Assembly: GCF_003130075.1 (NCBI RefSeq)
Contig: NZ_NRCW01000002.1
Span: 310,001-374,000, forward strand
Direction of reading: 5' to 3'
Length of the DNA: 64,000 nucleotides
Source of the DNA: Aggregatibacter segnis
GTDB taxonomy: Bacteria; Pseudomonadota; Gammaproteobacteria; Enterobacterales; Pasteurellaceae
The translations under genes were made by a program, and so were the position numbers. The notes below the pieces were generated by a model. That model was not told where the DNA came from. It saw only the letters and a list, made by a program, of their open reading frames with translations, and searched no databases. Of the stretch, positions 39,557 through 47,985 are shown in pieces (position 1 is the first letter of the stretch; every line of letters starts with the position of its first letter).

Positions 39557-39622
39557 ACCAAAACAAATTATAGATAATCACTCCAACTTCAACGCCTCAT
39601 CCCCCACAAGAGGCGTTTTTTT
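39557..39622 (+). ncRNA. Candidate Fur-repressed small RNA (about 66 nt)
   Basis: A strong promoter under two Fur boxes is followed within about 35 bases by a perfect intrinsic terminator: AACGCCTC (39591-39598), loop ATCCCCCACAA, GAGGCGTT (39610-39617) and seven T residues. No open reading frame with a ribosome-binding site fits in between, so the transcript is best read as a regulatory RNA made under iron starvation. Unpaired parts include ATCACTCCAAC near the 5' side and the C-rich terminator loop, both able to pair with Shine-Dalgarno sequences. H. influenzae has a Fur-regulated sRNA named HrrF and Aggregatibacter has others; whether this is the HrrF orthologue I cannot confirm from sequence alone. 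Confidence 0.8.
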
Positions 39623-39676
39623 CGCCTGAAATCCGGCCTTTTCCTTAAAAATAATTCAAATTTGTCGAATAACCTC

Positions 39677-39682
39677 TATAAT
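39677..39682 (+). promoter_or_regulatory. -10 element of the tyrS promoter
   Basis: TATAAT lies 39 bases before the tyrS start in an AT-rich leader; the -35 is poorly conserved. It is downstream of the sRNA terminator, so tyrS is transcribed independently. Confidence 0.5.
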
Positions 39683-39720
39683 GTAGCCTTTCGGTAAATT
39701 GAATAACATTAGGAAAATAC

Positions 39721-40908
39721 ATGACTGATATGAATACCGTTCTCGCGGAACTAAAACGCGGCGTAGATGAAATTCTTTCTGAACAGGATTTAATTGAAAA
39801 ACTTAAAGAAAATCGCCCATTGCGCGTGAAACTCGGCGCAGACCCAACCGCACCGGATATTCATTTAGGTCACACTGTGGTATTAAACAAATTACGTCAA
39901 TTCCAACAATTAGGCCACGAAGTTTATTTCTTAATCGGTGACTTCACCGGCATGGTAGGCGATCCGTCCGGTAAAAACACGACTCGTCCACCGCTTAGCC
40001 GCGAAGATGTGTTACGCAATGCGGAAACCTACAAACAACAAATTTACAAAATTCTCGATCCGCAAAAAACCCGTATCGTATTTAACTCTGAATGGTTAGG
40101 TAAATTAGGCACCGAAGGCATGATTCGTTTAGCGAGCAACTACACTGTTGCCCGTATGTTGGAACGTGATGATTTCAAAAAACGTTTCTCTAACAATCAA
40201 CCAATTGCGATTCATGAATTTATTTACCCGCTCTTGCAAGGTCATGATTCTGTTGCGTTGGAAGCCGATGTTGAGTTAGGCGGAACCGACCAAAAATTCA
40301 ATTTATTAGTGGGTCGTGAATTACAAAAATCTGCCGGTCAAAAACCACAAGTGGCGATTACCCTGCCGTTATTAGTGGGCTTGGATGGCGAGAAGAAAAT
40401 GTCCAAATCCCTTGGCAACTATATCGGTGTTACCGAAGCACCGGGTGAGATGTTCGGCAAAATCATGTCCATTTCCGATGATTTAATGTGGGATTGGTAC
40501 AACTTGCTTTCTTTCCGTCCATTAACTGAAATCGCCCAACTGAAAGCAGATGTGGCGAACGGCAAAAATCCACGAGATGTAAAAATCTTATTAGCCAAAG
40601 AAATCATTGCCCGTTTCCATGATGAGGCGGCTGCAGATGCGGCTGAACAAGAATTTATCAACCGTTTCCAAAAAGGCGCGATGCCTGATGAGATGCCTGA
40701 ATTTACCTTTGAAGGTGAAATCGGCCTTGCCAACTTGTTAAAAGAAGCCGGCTTGGTTGCTTCGACTTCAGAAGCCAACCGCATGGTACAACAAGGTGGC
40801 GTGAAAATTGACGGTGAAAAAGTAGAAGATGCCAAACTGGTTATCAGCGCTTCTACTGCGGTTTACCAAGTGGGTAAACGCAAATTCGCCAAGGTCACGG
40901 TGAAATAA
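39721..40908 (+). CDS. tyrS: Tyrosyl-tRNA synthetase
   Basis: Charges tRNA-Tyr. The class I signatures are HLGH at 48-51 (in [11 protein letters not shown]) and KMSKS at 226-230; a C-terminal S4 RNA-binding domain (about 330-395) ends in [14 protein letters not shown]. 395 residues: the TyrRS form typical of Pasteurellaceae (TyrZ-like), shorter in the active-site region than E. coli TyrS. Has its own promoter and a USS-pair terminator. Confidence 0.96.
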   Translation: MTDMNTVLAELKRGVDEILSEQDLIEKLKENRPLRVKLGADPTAPDIHLGHTVVLNKLRQFQQLGHEVYFLIGDFTGMVGDPSGKNTTRPPLSREDVLRNAETYKQQIYKILDPQKTRIVFNSEWLGKLGTEGMIRLASNYTVARMLERDDFKKRFSNNQPIAIHEFIYPLLQGHDSVALEADVELGGTDQKFNLLVGRELQKSAGQKPQVAITLPLLVGLDGEKKMSKSLGNYIGVTEAPGEMFGKIMSISDDLMWDWYNLLSFRPLTEIAQLKADVANGKNPRDVKILLAKEIIARFHDEAAADAAEQEFINRFQKGAMPDEMPEFTFEGEIGLANLLKEAGLVASTSEANRMVQQGGVKIDGEKVEDAKLVISASTAVYQVGKRKFAKVTVK

Positions 40909-40924
40909 AAACATCATAAAAATG

Positions 40925-40960
40925 AACCGCACTTATGACATCATAAAGTGCGGTTATTTT
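40925..40960 (+). terminator. USS-pair terminator after tyrS
   Basis: AACCGCACTTATGA and TCATAAAGTGCGGTT form a stem with one bulge and a two-base loop, followed by ATTTTT. Confidence 0.88.
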
Positions 40961-40997
40961 TATCCACGTTTTTTAGGGTTAACACGAGGAGCAAAAG

Positions 40998-41924
40998 ATG
41001 AGCCAAAAAATTTGGGTATTAGGTGATGCCGTGGTGGATTTAATCCCCGACGGAGAAAATCATTACTTGCGCTGTGCGGGCGGGGCGCCGGCAAACGTGG
41101 CGGTAGGTATTTCCCGTTTAGGCGGTGAAAGTGCATTTATCGGTCGCGTGGGCAAAGATCCCTTGGGCGAATTTATGCAACAAACCCTACAACAGGAAAA
41201 CGTACAAACCAACTACATGATTCTTGATCCGCAACAACGCACGTCAACGGTTGTCGTTGGATTAGATAACGGCGAACGCAGCTTTACCTTCATGGTGAAT
41301 CCAAGTGCCGACCAGTTTTTGCAAGTGGCAGACTTACCGAATTTCCAAGCGAATGAATGGCTACACTGTTGCTCGATTGCATTAATCAACAATCCTTCCC
41401 GTGAAACGACTTTTGAAGCCATTCGTCGTATTAAAGCCGCAGGCGGATTCTTCTCTTTTGATCCGAATCTACGCGAATCCCTGTGGTCAAGTTTTGAAGA
41501 CATGAAAGAAACGGTGATGCAGGCGGTAGCATTGGCGGATGTGTTGAAGTTTTCAGAAGAAGAATTAACGCTCCTCACTGACACACAAACCTTAGACGAA
41601 GCGTTTGAAAAAATCACCGCACTTTATCCGGAAAAATTGATTATCGTCACACTAGGCAAAGACGGTGCCCTCTACCATCTAGCGGGTAAGAAAGACATCG
41701 TTGCCGGCAAAGCCTTGAAACCGGTTGACACCACTGGCGCAGGTGACGCGTTCGTTGGTGGTCTTCTTTCCGGCCTTTCACAACATGTAAATTGGCAAGA
41801 AACCGCTGTGCTTGAGCAAATTATCCGTCAAGCTAATGCCTGTGGCGCGTTAGCGACTACCGCAAAAGGGGCAATGTCTGCCCTACCGAATAAAATGCAA
41901 TTAGCCGATTTTTTGGTGAACTAG
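40998..41924 (+). CDS. scrK: Fructokinase, PfkB family
   Basis: Phosphorylates the fructose released by sucrose-6-phosphate hydrolase. PfkB features: N-terminal VLGDAVVDLIPDG, the first signature GGAPANVAVGISRLGG near residue 30, and the second signature DTTGAGDAFVGGLLSG near 240 with the catalytic Asp. 308 residues. AGGAGCAAAAG precedes the ATG. scrB follows 72 bases later with a REP-like palindrome between. The related aminoimidazole riboside kinases are hard to exclude by sequence, but the scrB neighbour favours fructokinase. Confidence 0.9.
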   Translation: MSQKIWVLGDAVVDLIPDGENHYLRCAGGAPANVAVGISRLGGESAFIGRVGKDPLGEFMQQTLQQENVQTNYMILDPQQRTSTVVVGLDNGERSFTFMVNPSADQFLQVADLPNFQANEWLHCCSIALINNPSRETTFEAIRRIKAAGGFFSFDPNLRESLWSSFEDMKETVMQAVALADVLKFSEEELTLLTDTQTLDEAFEKITALYPEKLIIVTLGKDGALYHLAGKKDIVAGKALKPVDTTGAGDAFVGGLLSGLSQHVNWQETAVLEQIIRQANACGALATTAKGAMSALPNKMQLADFLVN

Positions 41925-41944
41925 TTTTTTAATTCAATCCGATA

Positions 41945-41967
41945 GCACGCGTCTCGTGATGCGTGCC
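41945..41967. repeat. REP-like palindrome between scrK and scrB
   Basis: GCACGC-GTCTCGTGAT-GCGTGCC resembles the palindromes at 12781 and 33889 in having GCAC...GTGCC ends, with a larger loop. It may form an intercistronic hairpin. Confidence 0.5.
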
Positions 41968-41996
41968 ACCTGCCCCAACAGAGAGGGAGAATCCTT

Positions 41997-43448
41997 ATGC
42001 CTATTTTCAATAACGGAAAATACAAAAGCATCCTTGCGGCAGCATCCTGTGAGCTTGCGGAAATTGCTCAAACCGTACAAAAAGACACAAATTTCCGACC
42101 GCACTTTCATATTGCGCCACCAACAGGGCTAATGAACGATCCTAACGGTCTCATCTTTGATGGCGTGAAATATCACCTTTTTTATCAATGGTTTCCTTTT
42201 GATGCCATACACGGTATGAAACATTGGAAACATTTGATCACCAAAGATTTCCAACATTATCAATCCGCTGATGATCTCATTCCTTGCGAACTTTTTGAAT
42301 CGCACGGCTGTTATTCAGGTGGTGCCATTATTTGGCAGGAACAAATTGTCGCCTTTTACACCGGCAACACACGCAATGCGGAAAACCAACGCATTCCTCA
42401 TCAAAATATGGCAATCTTTTCTAAAGAAGGGAAATTGCTCTCCAAACGTTGTCTGCTTAATCAAGCGCCGAAAGGTTATACCGAACACGTCCGCGATCCA
42501 AAACCTTTTGTCACGGCAGAAGGTAAAATTCGTTTTGTACTTGGTGCACAACGAGAAGATCTCAGTGGTACCGCATTGTTATACGAAATGGATGACTTAA
42601 ACGCCGAACCACATTTATTGGGCGAATTAAATATCCCTGTCTTTGATAATCGCCAAGTATTCATGTGGGAATGCCCGGATTTATTCAAATTAGGCGGCAA
42701 AGACGTGTTTATTTGGTCGCCACAAGGCAAATTACGGGAAGCTCATCAATTTCAAAATAACTACCACGCTGTGTATGCCGTCGGCAAATTCGAGGGCTTA
42801 ACCTTTCACGCCGAACACATCGCCGAACTGGATCAAGGCTTTGATTTCTACGCACCACAAACTTTTGCAGGTCTTAGCAAGACAGAAAATGCCATCCTGT
42901 TCGGTTGGATCGGATTGCCGGACTTAACCTATCCGACAGACCAATTCAAATGGCATTCGGCTTTAACGCTACCAAGAGAATTGCGCTTAGAAGGCAACAA
43001 AATCCACCAATGCCCCATTGCAAAAACATATGAAAATCTGACCGCACTTTCTACGTTTGATCTTGATGGCAAAGCCAAAATTGCAGACTTAGATCGTGCC
43101 TACATAAAATTTGAGTCGAATAATCAAGCTTTTGATTTAGCCTTCTTCCAAAATGAACAAGGACAATCATTGCGTCTTTCTTATGAAAACGGATTGGTTT
43201 GTTTAGATCGTAGCCAAAGTGAACAAACCGCATTGATGGAAAAATTCGGTAGTAAACGTTTCTGTGAAATTGAGAATCTGCAAACAGTAGAAATTTTCTT
43301 TGATTATTCTGTCGTGGAAATTTTTCTCAATCACGGTGAAAAAACCATGACCTCGCGCTTTTTTATTGAATCACGGAAAAACGTTGTGGAAAGCAATCGA
43401 AAATTAACGTTACAGATCGGTTACCCAAAAGCCATTCAATATCGATAA
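41997..43448 (+). CDS. scrB: Sucrose-6-phosphate hydrolase, glycoside hydrolase family 32
   Basis: Splits sucrose-6-phosphate, delivered by a PTS, into glucose-6-phosphate and fructose. The GH32 catalytic triad is visible: nucleophile D48 in LMNDPNGLIF, the transition-state Asp in HVRDPKPF near 163, and acid/base E225 in MWECPDLF. A C-terminal beta-sandwich (about 350-483) holds VEIFFDYSVVEIFLNHGEKT. 483 residues, no signal peptide, so cytoplasmic. GAGGGAGAATCCTT is the ribosome-binding site. No sucrose PTS permease or ScrR lies beside it. Confidence 0.93.
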   Translation: MPIFNNGKYKSILAAASCELAEIAQTVQKDTNFRPHFHIAPPTGLMNDPNGLIFDGVKYHLFYQWFPFDAIHGMKHWKHLITKDFQHYQSADDLIPCELFESHGCYSGGAIIWQEQIVAFYTGNTRNAENQRIPHQNMAIFSKEGKLLSKRCLLNQAPKGYTEHVRDPKPFVTAEGKIRFVLGAQREDLSGTALLYEMDDLNAEPHLLGELNIPVFDNRQVFMWECPDLFKLGGKDVFIWSPQGKLREAHQFQNNYHAVYAVGKFEGLTFHAEHIAELDQGFDFYAPQTFAGLSKTENAILFGWIGLPDLTYPTDQFKWHSALTLPRELRLEGNKIHQCPIAKTYENLTALSTFDLDGKAKIADLDRAYIKFESNNQAFDLAFFQNEQGQSLRLSYENGLVCLDRSQSEQTALMEKFGSKRFCEIENLQTVEIFFDYSVVEIFLNHGEKTMTSRFFIESRKNVVESNRKLTLQIGYPKAIQYR

Positions 43449-43484
43449 AAAAAGTGCGGTGAAATTTCACCGCACTTTTTATTT
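43447..43484. terminator. Bidirectional USS-pair terminator between scrB and uvrD
   Basis: AAAAAAGTGCGGTGAAA and TTTCACCGCACTTTTT form a near-perfect hairpin with a minimal loop and T/A runs on both sides, serving the two convergent genes. Confidence 0.92.
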
Positions 43485-43497
43485 TATCCCGACAAAC

Positions 43498-45672
43498 CTA
43501 AACCTTTTCCAGTTTTGCTAAGTGTGCTATCAGCCATTTAATCCCTTGATTTTGGAACGCGATTTGTAAGCGCAAATTATTGTCCGCACCTTCTACATTA
43601 ATCACCGTACCAAAACCGAATTTTTCGTGTTTCACTTTTTGCCCCATTTTCCATTCGCTTTCATTGACAATAGGCGAAACGCTACCTACTTTGGCTTGAT
43701 TTAAAGCACGAGTAACTGTGCCGCGTAAACGGATTTCCTGCAAACATTGTTGCGGCAATTCGGAGATAAAACGAGAAGGCAAATGGCGTTCTTCTTTGCC
43801 ATATAAACGGCGGCTTTCTGCGTAAGAAACGGTGAGTTTTTGTTTGGCACGGGTAATCCCCACATACGCCAAACGACGCTCTTCTTCCAAACGACCCGCT
43901 TCTTCAAAGGAACGAAAACTTGGGAATAACCCCTCTTCCACGCCAATCATAAACACCCGAGGAAACTCCAAGCCTTTTGCCGAGTGCAGGGTCATCATTT
44001 CCACACAGGCTTGATGCGGTGCCGCTTGTTCTTCGCCGGCTTCTAATGAAGCATGCGTCAAGAACGCCGTAAGCTCTGTCATGTCTTCCGCTTCGTCAGG
44101 CTTGATAAATTCGCGTGCGGCAGAGACCAGCTCTTCCAAGTTTTCAATACGCACTTCGCCTTTTTCGCCCTTTTCCTGTTTATACATTTCATACAAACCG
44201 GAATGTTTAATGACAAAATCCGTTTGTGCAAACAATGGCATTTCTTCCGTATCCCGTTGCAGAGAATTGATTAATTCCATAAAGCGAAGCAAGGCGGTCG
44301 CGGCACGACCTGCCAGTTTATTTTCCTGCAATGCCAAATTTGTGGCTTGCCATAACGTGATTTGATGTTCACGAGTCAGATTACGCAAGGTGTCCAACGT
44401 GCGATCACCAATGCCCCGTGGTGGCGTATTAATAACGCGCTCAAAGGCGGCATCATCTTGGCGATTAGCAATTAAGCGCAAATAGGCTAACGCATCCTTA
44501 ATTTCCTGACGTTCGAAGAAGCGCATGCCGCCATAAATACGATACGGAATTTGTGAACGAATTAACGCTTCTTCAATCACCCGTGATTGACTGTTACTGC
44601 GATATAAAATGGCACAATCGTTGAGTTTGCCGCCATCTTCAATCCAGGTTTTAATTTGTGAGGCAACAAACAGCGCCTCATCCAATTCGTTAAAGGCAGC
44701 ATAAATGCCTACAGGGTCGCCTTGATTGCCTTCCGACCACAAATTTTTCCCGAGTCGATTGTTGTTATTGGAAATCAGCTCATTCGCCGCTTGCAAAATA
44801 TTCATGGTAGAACGGTAATTTTGCTCTAATCGAATGGTTTGTGCATTGGCAAACTCTTTCAAAAATAACTGAATATTTTCGATTTTTGCACCACGCCAGC
44901 CATAAATAGATTGGTCGTCATCGCCCACAATCATCACTTTGCCTGTTTTGCCTGCCAACAAACGAATCCATTCATATTGAATTTTGTTGGTGTCTTGGAA
45001 CTCATCCACCAAAATATGCTGAAAACGTTGTTGGTAACGTTGCAAAATCAGTGGCTTATGTAAAAACAATTCGTACGAGCGCAATAAAATTTCAGCAAAA
45101 TCCACTAGGCCTGCACGATCGCAAGCATCTTGATAAATCTGATAAATTCGAATCCATTCTCGTTCTTGACGATCGTGATGATCATCAATTTGATTCGGGC
45201 GCAAGCCTTCGTCTTTTTTATTATTGATATACCAAGCGGCTTGCTTTGGCGGGAAACTTTTTTCGTCAAAATGATGTAATTTCATGAGGCGTTTGAGTAA
45301 ACGCAATTGGTCTTCCGAATCTAAAATCTGGAAATCTTGCGGCAAATCCGCATCAAGATGATGGGCACGCAGAAGTCGATGAGCAATACTATGAAAGGTG
45401 CCGACCCACATCCCAAACAAACGCTGATTGCCGTCGGACAAGACGGATTCAATGCGATGACGCATTTCTGCCGCAGCTTTGTTGGTGAAGGTCACCGCCA
45501 TAATGCTGCCTTCGGAGACACCTTCAACACCAATCAACCACGCGATTCGGTGCGTTAATACGCGGGTTTTACCACTCCCCGCGCCCGCCAACACCAAATA
45601 ATTGCCCAACGGCGCACTCACCGCTTCCCGTTGTTTATCGTTTAAACCATCTAATAATTCTGCGAAATCCAT
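43498..45672 (-). CDS. uvrD: DNA helicase II UvrD
   Basis: Superfamily 1A 3'-5' helicase for mismatch and nucleotide-excision repair. Motifs in order: LNDKQREAV (Q motif), LAGAGSGKTRVLTHRIAWL (Walker A), VTFTNKAAAEMRHR (Ia), ILVDEFQDTNKIQYEW (II), VGDDDQSIYGWRGAKIEN (III), RLEQNYRST (IV), TLHSAKGLEFPRVFMIGVEE (V) and RRLAYVGITRAKQKL (VI); the C-terminal tail KHEKFGFGTVINVEGA binds RNA polymerase in E. coli. I chose the ATG at 45672 (MDFAELLD) over a GTG three codons earlier. 724 residues. Confidence 0.96.
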   Translation of the reverse strand: MDFAELLDGLNDKQREAVSAPLGNYLVLAGAGSGKTRVLTHRIAWLIGVEGVSEGSIMAVTFTNKAAAEMRHRIESVLSDGNQRLFGMWVGTFHSIAHRLLRAHHLDADLPQDFQILDSEDQLRLLKRLMKLHHFDEKSFPPKQAAWYINNKKDEGLRPNQIDDHHDRQEREWIRIYQIYQDACDRAGLVDFAEILLRSYELFLHKPLILQRYQQRFQHILVDEFQDTNKIQYEWIRLLAGKTGKVMIVGDDDQSIYGWRGAKIENIQLFLKEFANAQTIRLEQNYRSTMNILQAANELISNNNNRLGKNLWSEGNQGDPVGIYAAFNELDEALFVASQIKTWIEDGGKLNDCAILYRSNSQSRVIEEALIRSQIPYRIYGGMRFFERQEIKDALAYLRLIANRQDDAAFERVINTPPRGIGDRTLDTLRNLTREHQITLWQATNLALQENKLAGRAATALLRFMELINSLQRDTEEMPLFAQTDFVIKHSGLYEMYKQEKGEKGEVRIENLEELVSAAREFIKPDEAEDMTELTAFLTHASLEAGEEQAAPHQACVEMMTLHSAKGLEFPRVFMIGVEEGLFPSFRSFEEAGRLEEERRLAYVGITRAKQKLTVSYAESRRLYGKEERHLPSRFISELPQQCLQEIRLRGTVTRALNQAKVGSVSPIVNESEWKMGQKVKHEKFGFGTVINVEGADNNLRLQIAFQNQGIKWLIAHLAKLEKV

Positions 45673-45796
45673 TATTTTCACTCACAAATACTGTTTTTTT
45701 GTACAGGCGAAATTATAGCGATTTTTGCTAAAAACTCAATGAAGGAAAGGGAAAAGAAGAAAAAGTGCGGTGGTTTTTTTCTGATGTTTTTTCATA

Positions 45797-45825
45797 AAAA
45801 AGCGCACCGTAAAAGATGCGCTTTA
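45797..45825 (-). terminator. Terminator after gntT
   Basis: AAAGCGCA and TGCGCTTT pair around a 10-base loop, with a run of T residues in the minus-strand direction, 16 bases past the gntT stop. Confidence 0.85.
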
Positions 45826-45840
45826 GTCAAACCGGAAGTA

Positions 45841-47190
45841 TTAGAAAATAATGCTACCGATTAATGCAATGATAAAACCGACAAAGCCGATTGAGGTTTC
45901 CAACATAGTCCAGGTTTTTAACGTGGTTTTGGTATCCATTTCCAAGAAGCGACTCATCAACCAGAATCCGCTGTCATTCACATGAGAGAACACCGTGGCA
46001 CCTGAGGCAATGGAGATCACGATAAAACATAAGTCTAATTGACTAAGATCGGTCGCCGCAGCAACGGTCGGCGCGATTAATGCGGAGGCGGTAGTTAATG
46101 CTACCGTTGCCGAGCCTTGTGCCACGCGCAATGCCATGGAAATAATAAAGGCGGCAATAATAATCGGCATACCGGTATTGGATAACATGGCGGACAATTC
46201 ATCGCCGATACCACCGGCACGTAATACGCCACCGAACATACCACCCGCCCCGGTGACCAAAATAATGGAGCAAATCGGCCCAAGCGCACTGTTGCAGAGG
46301 CTTTCGATTTGTTCGTAGCTACGTTCACCGCGCAATAAAGCAATGGCGATTAATAACGTAATCAATAAAGCAATAGGCGTTTTACCAATTAAACGCAAGC
46401 TTTGCACCCACAAAGCTGAACCATCGATGACTTTTGCGACGCTGAGCGTATTTAAACCGGTATCAAACAGAATTAAGAAAATCGGTAAAACCAAAATAAA
46501 TAATACGCGTCCGAAGGGTGGCGGGTTCTGAACGGAAGTTTCGCTAATGGCAGAACTATTCAAAAAGGTTTTCGGCAGTTCCACAAAGAATTTTTTGCTG
46601 ATGTACATACTGAACAAATATGTTCCGATGTACCAAGTTGGAATAGCACAAATTAACCCGACAAGCACCATCAACCCCATATTTACACCGAGCAAATCTC
46701 CGGAAGCAACCGGACCTGGATGCGGTGGTAAAAAGGCGTGCATGACGGCGAAAGCACCGGCAACCGGGAAGGCGTAACGTAAGACGGAACCGCCAAAGCG
46801 TTTTGCCACGCTAAAGACGATTGGCAACATCACGACCAAACCGGCATCAAAGAAAATCGGAAAACCGAATAATAAGGCGGCAACCCCAAGGGCAAAAGGT
46901 GCTTTTTGTTCACCGAATTTATTGATTAAAGTATCGGCAAGTACTTTGGCCCCACCAGTCACTTCAAGCAAACGACCAATCATGGCACCCAAGCCAACCA
47001 ACAAGGCAACCGATGCCAACGTATTGCCGAAGCCGGTTAATAGCGTCGGCAAAATCTTGTCAACAGAAATACCTGCTGCAAGTGCGGTCAATAAACTGAC
47101 TAAAACCAATGCAACAAAGGCATGCATTTTAAATTTAATGATAAGTAGCAATAATAAAAGTACAGCTACGATCATGATGAAAATTAACAT
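45841..47190 (-). CDS. gntT: Gluconate:proton symporter, GntP family
   Basis: Inner-membrane uptake of gluconate. 449 residues, 12 or more hydrophobic spans. Family features include LLTGFGNTLASVALLVGLGA near residue 50, AFLPPHPGPVASGDLLGVNM near 155, and HVNDSGFWLMSRFLEMDTKT near 405. Divergent from gntK across a control region containing two GntR operators and a CRP site. AGGACGAATT precedes the ATG. Paralogues can prefer idonate or fructuronate; the gntK/gntR context supports gluconate. Confidence 0.92.
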   Translation of the reverse strand: MLIFIMIVAVLLLLLLIIKFKMHAFVALVLVSLLTALAAGISVDKILPTLLTGFGNTLASVALLVGLGAMIGRLLEVTGGAKVLADTLINKFGEQKAPFALGVAALLFGFPIFFDAGLVVMLPIVFSVAKRFGGSVLRYAFPVAGAFAVMHAFLPPHPGPVASGDLLGVNMGLMVLVGLICAIPTWYIGTYLFSMYISKKFFVELPKTFLNSSAISETSVQNPPPFGRVLFILVLPIFLILFDTGLNTLSVAKVIDGSALWVQSLRLIGKTPIALLITLLIAIALLRGERSYEQIESLCNSALGPICSIILVTGAGGMFGGVLRAGGIGDELSAMLSNTGMPIIIAAFIISMALRVAQGSATVALTTASALIAPTVAAATDLSQLDLCFIVISIASGATVFSHVNDSGFWLMSRFLEMDTKTTLKTWTMLETSIGFVGFIIALIGSIIF

Positions 47191-47210
47191 AATTCGTCCT
47201 CACGCTTAAA

Positions 47211-47226
47211 ATGTTACTGGTAACAT
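47211..47226 (-). promoter_or_regulatory. GntR operator proximal to gntT
   Basis: ATGTTACTGGTAACAT is a near-perfect 16-bp palindrome differing by one base from the E. coli GntR consensus ATGTTACCGGTAACAT. It lies 21 bases before the gntT start. Confidence 0.88.
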
Positions 47227-47267
47227 ACTCCTTATCGCAAAATTGGTAAATAAATATCATTTATAAC

Positions 47268-47283
47268 TGTGATCACAATCACA
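47268..47283. promoter_or_regulatory. CRP site in the gntT-gntK divergent region
   Basis: TGTGATCACAATCACA has perfect TGTGA and TCACA halves with a 6-base spacer. It sits between the two GntR operators and can serve both promoters. Confidence 0.85.
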
Positions 47284-47342
47284 AAAAATATATCCATGCT
47301 TAATTCATCTGCAAAATCGAACATTTTATAGCCTAAAAGGAT

Positions 47343-47356
47343 TGTTACCGATAACA
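47343..47356 (+). promoter_or_regulatory. GntR operator proximal to gntK
   Basis: TGTTACCGATAACA (within ATTGTTACCGATAACATT) matches the GntR operator with one change, about 48 bases before the gntK start. Confidence 0.85.
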
Positions 47357-47403
47357 TTTTTACGCTAAGCTAAGTCTATTAAAAATCAGAGAAGGAGAAA
47401 CAC

Positions 47404-47922
47404 ATGGCGGCAGGTAAAAGTTTTATTTTAATGGGTGTATCCAGCACCGGTAAAACGTCTGTGGGGACGGAAGTGGCGCATCGTCTAGGAATAAAACTGA
47501 TTGACGGAGATGATCTGCATCCGCGCGCCAATATCATCAAAATGGGTGAAGGCCATCCATTAAACGATAAAGATCGCGCGCCTTGGTTGGAACGCATTCG
47601 GGATGCAGCATTTAGCTTGGAGCATAAAAGCGAGGTAGGCATTATTGTTTGTTCGGCATTGAAAAAGAAATATCGTGATCAAATTCGTGACGGCAACAGC
47701 AATGTAAAATTCCTATTTTTACACGGTTCTTATGATGTAATTTTGGAACGTATGCGCCAACGCAAAGGGCACTACATGAAAGAAAGCATGCTGAAAAGCC
47801 AGTTTGAAACGCTGGAAGTACCGGGTGCAGATGAACCTGATGTGATTCCTATTGATATTAATGCGCCTTTTGACGAAGTGGTTGAACGTTGTATTCAGGC
47901 GCTGAAACCTTATCTCTCTTAA
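47404..47922 (+). CDS. gntK: Gluconokinase GntK
   Basis: Phosphorylates gluconate to 6-phosphogluconate for the pentose phosphate or Entner-Doudoroff routes. P-loop GVSSTGKTSVG near residues 11-21 (GVSGSGKS in E. coli), then DGDDLHPRANIIKM, HPLNDKDRAPWLERI and IIVCSALKKKYRDQIR, and QFETLEVPGADEPDV. 172 residues. GAAGGAGAAACAC precedes the ATG. Divergent from gntT and convergent with gntR. Confidence 0.94.
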   Translation: MAAGKSFILMGVSSTGKTSVGTEVAHRLGIKLIDGDDLHPRANIIKMGEGHPLNDKDRAPWLERIRDAAFSLEHKSEVGIIVCSALKKKYRDQIRDGNSNVKFLFLHGSYDVILERMRQRKGHYMKESMLKSQFETLEVPGADEPDVIPIDINAPFDEVVERCIQALKPYLS

Positions 47923-47925
47923 AAC

Positions 47926-47985
47926 AAAAAAGTGCGGTCTATTTTTCAAGTATTTTAAAACGTCTAAAAAAAACACCGCACTTTT
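47926..47985. terminator. USS-pair terminator between gntK and gntR
   Basis: AAAAAGTGCGGT and ACCGCACTTTT are inverted across a 35-base loop, and the hairpin touches the gntR stop. The long loop makes it weaker than the other USS pairs. Confidence 0.65.
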
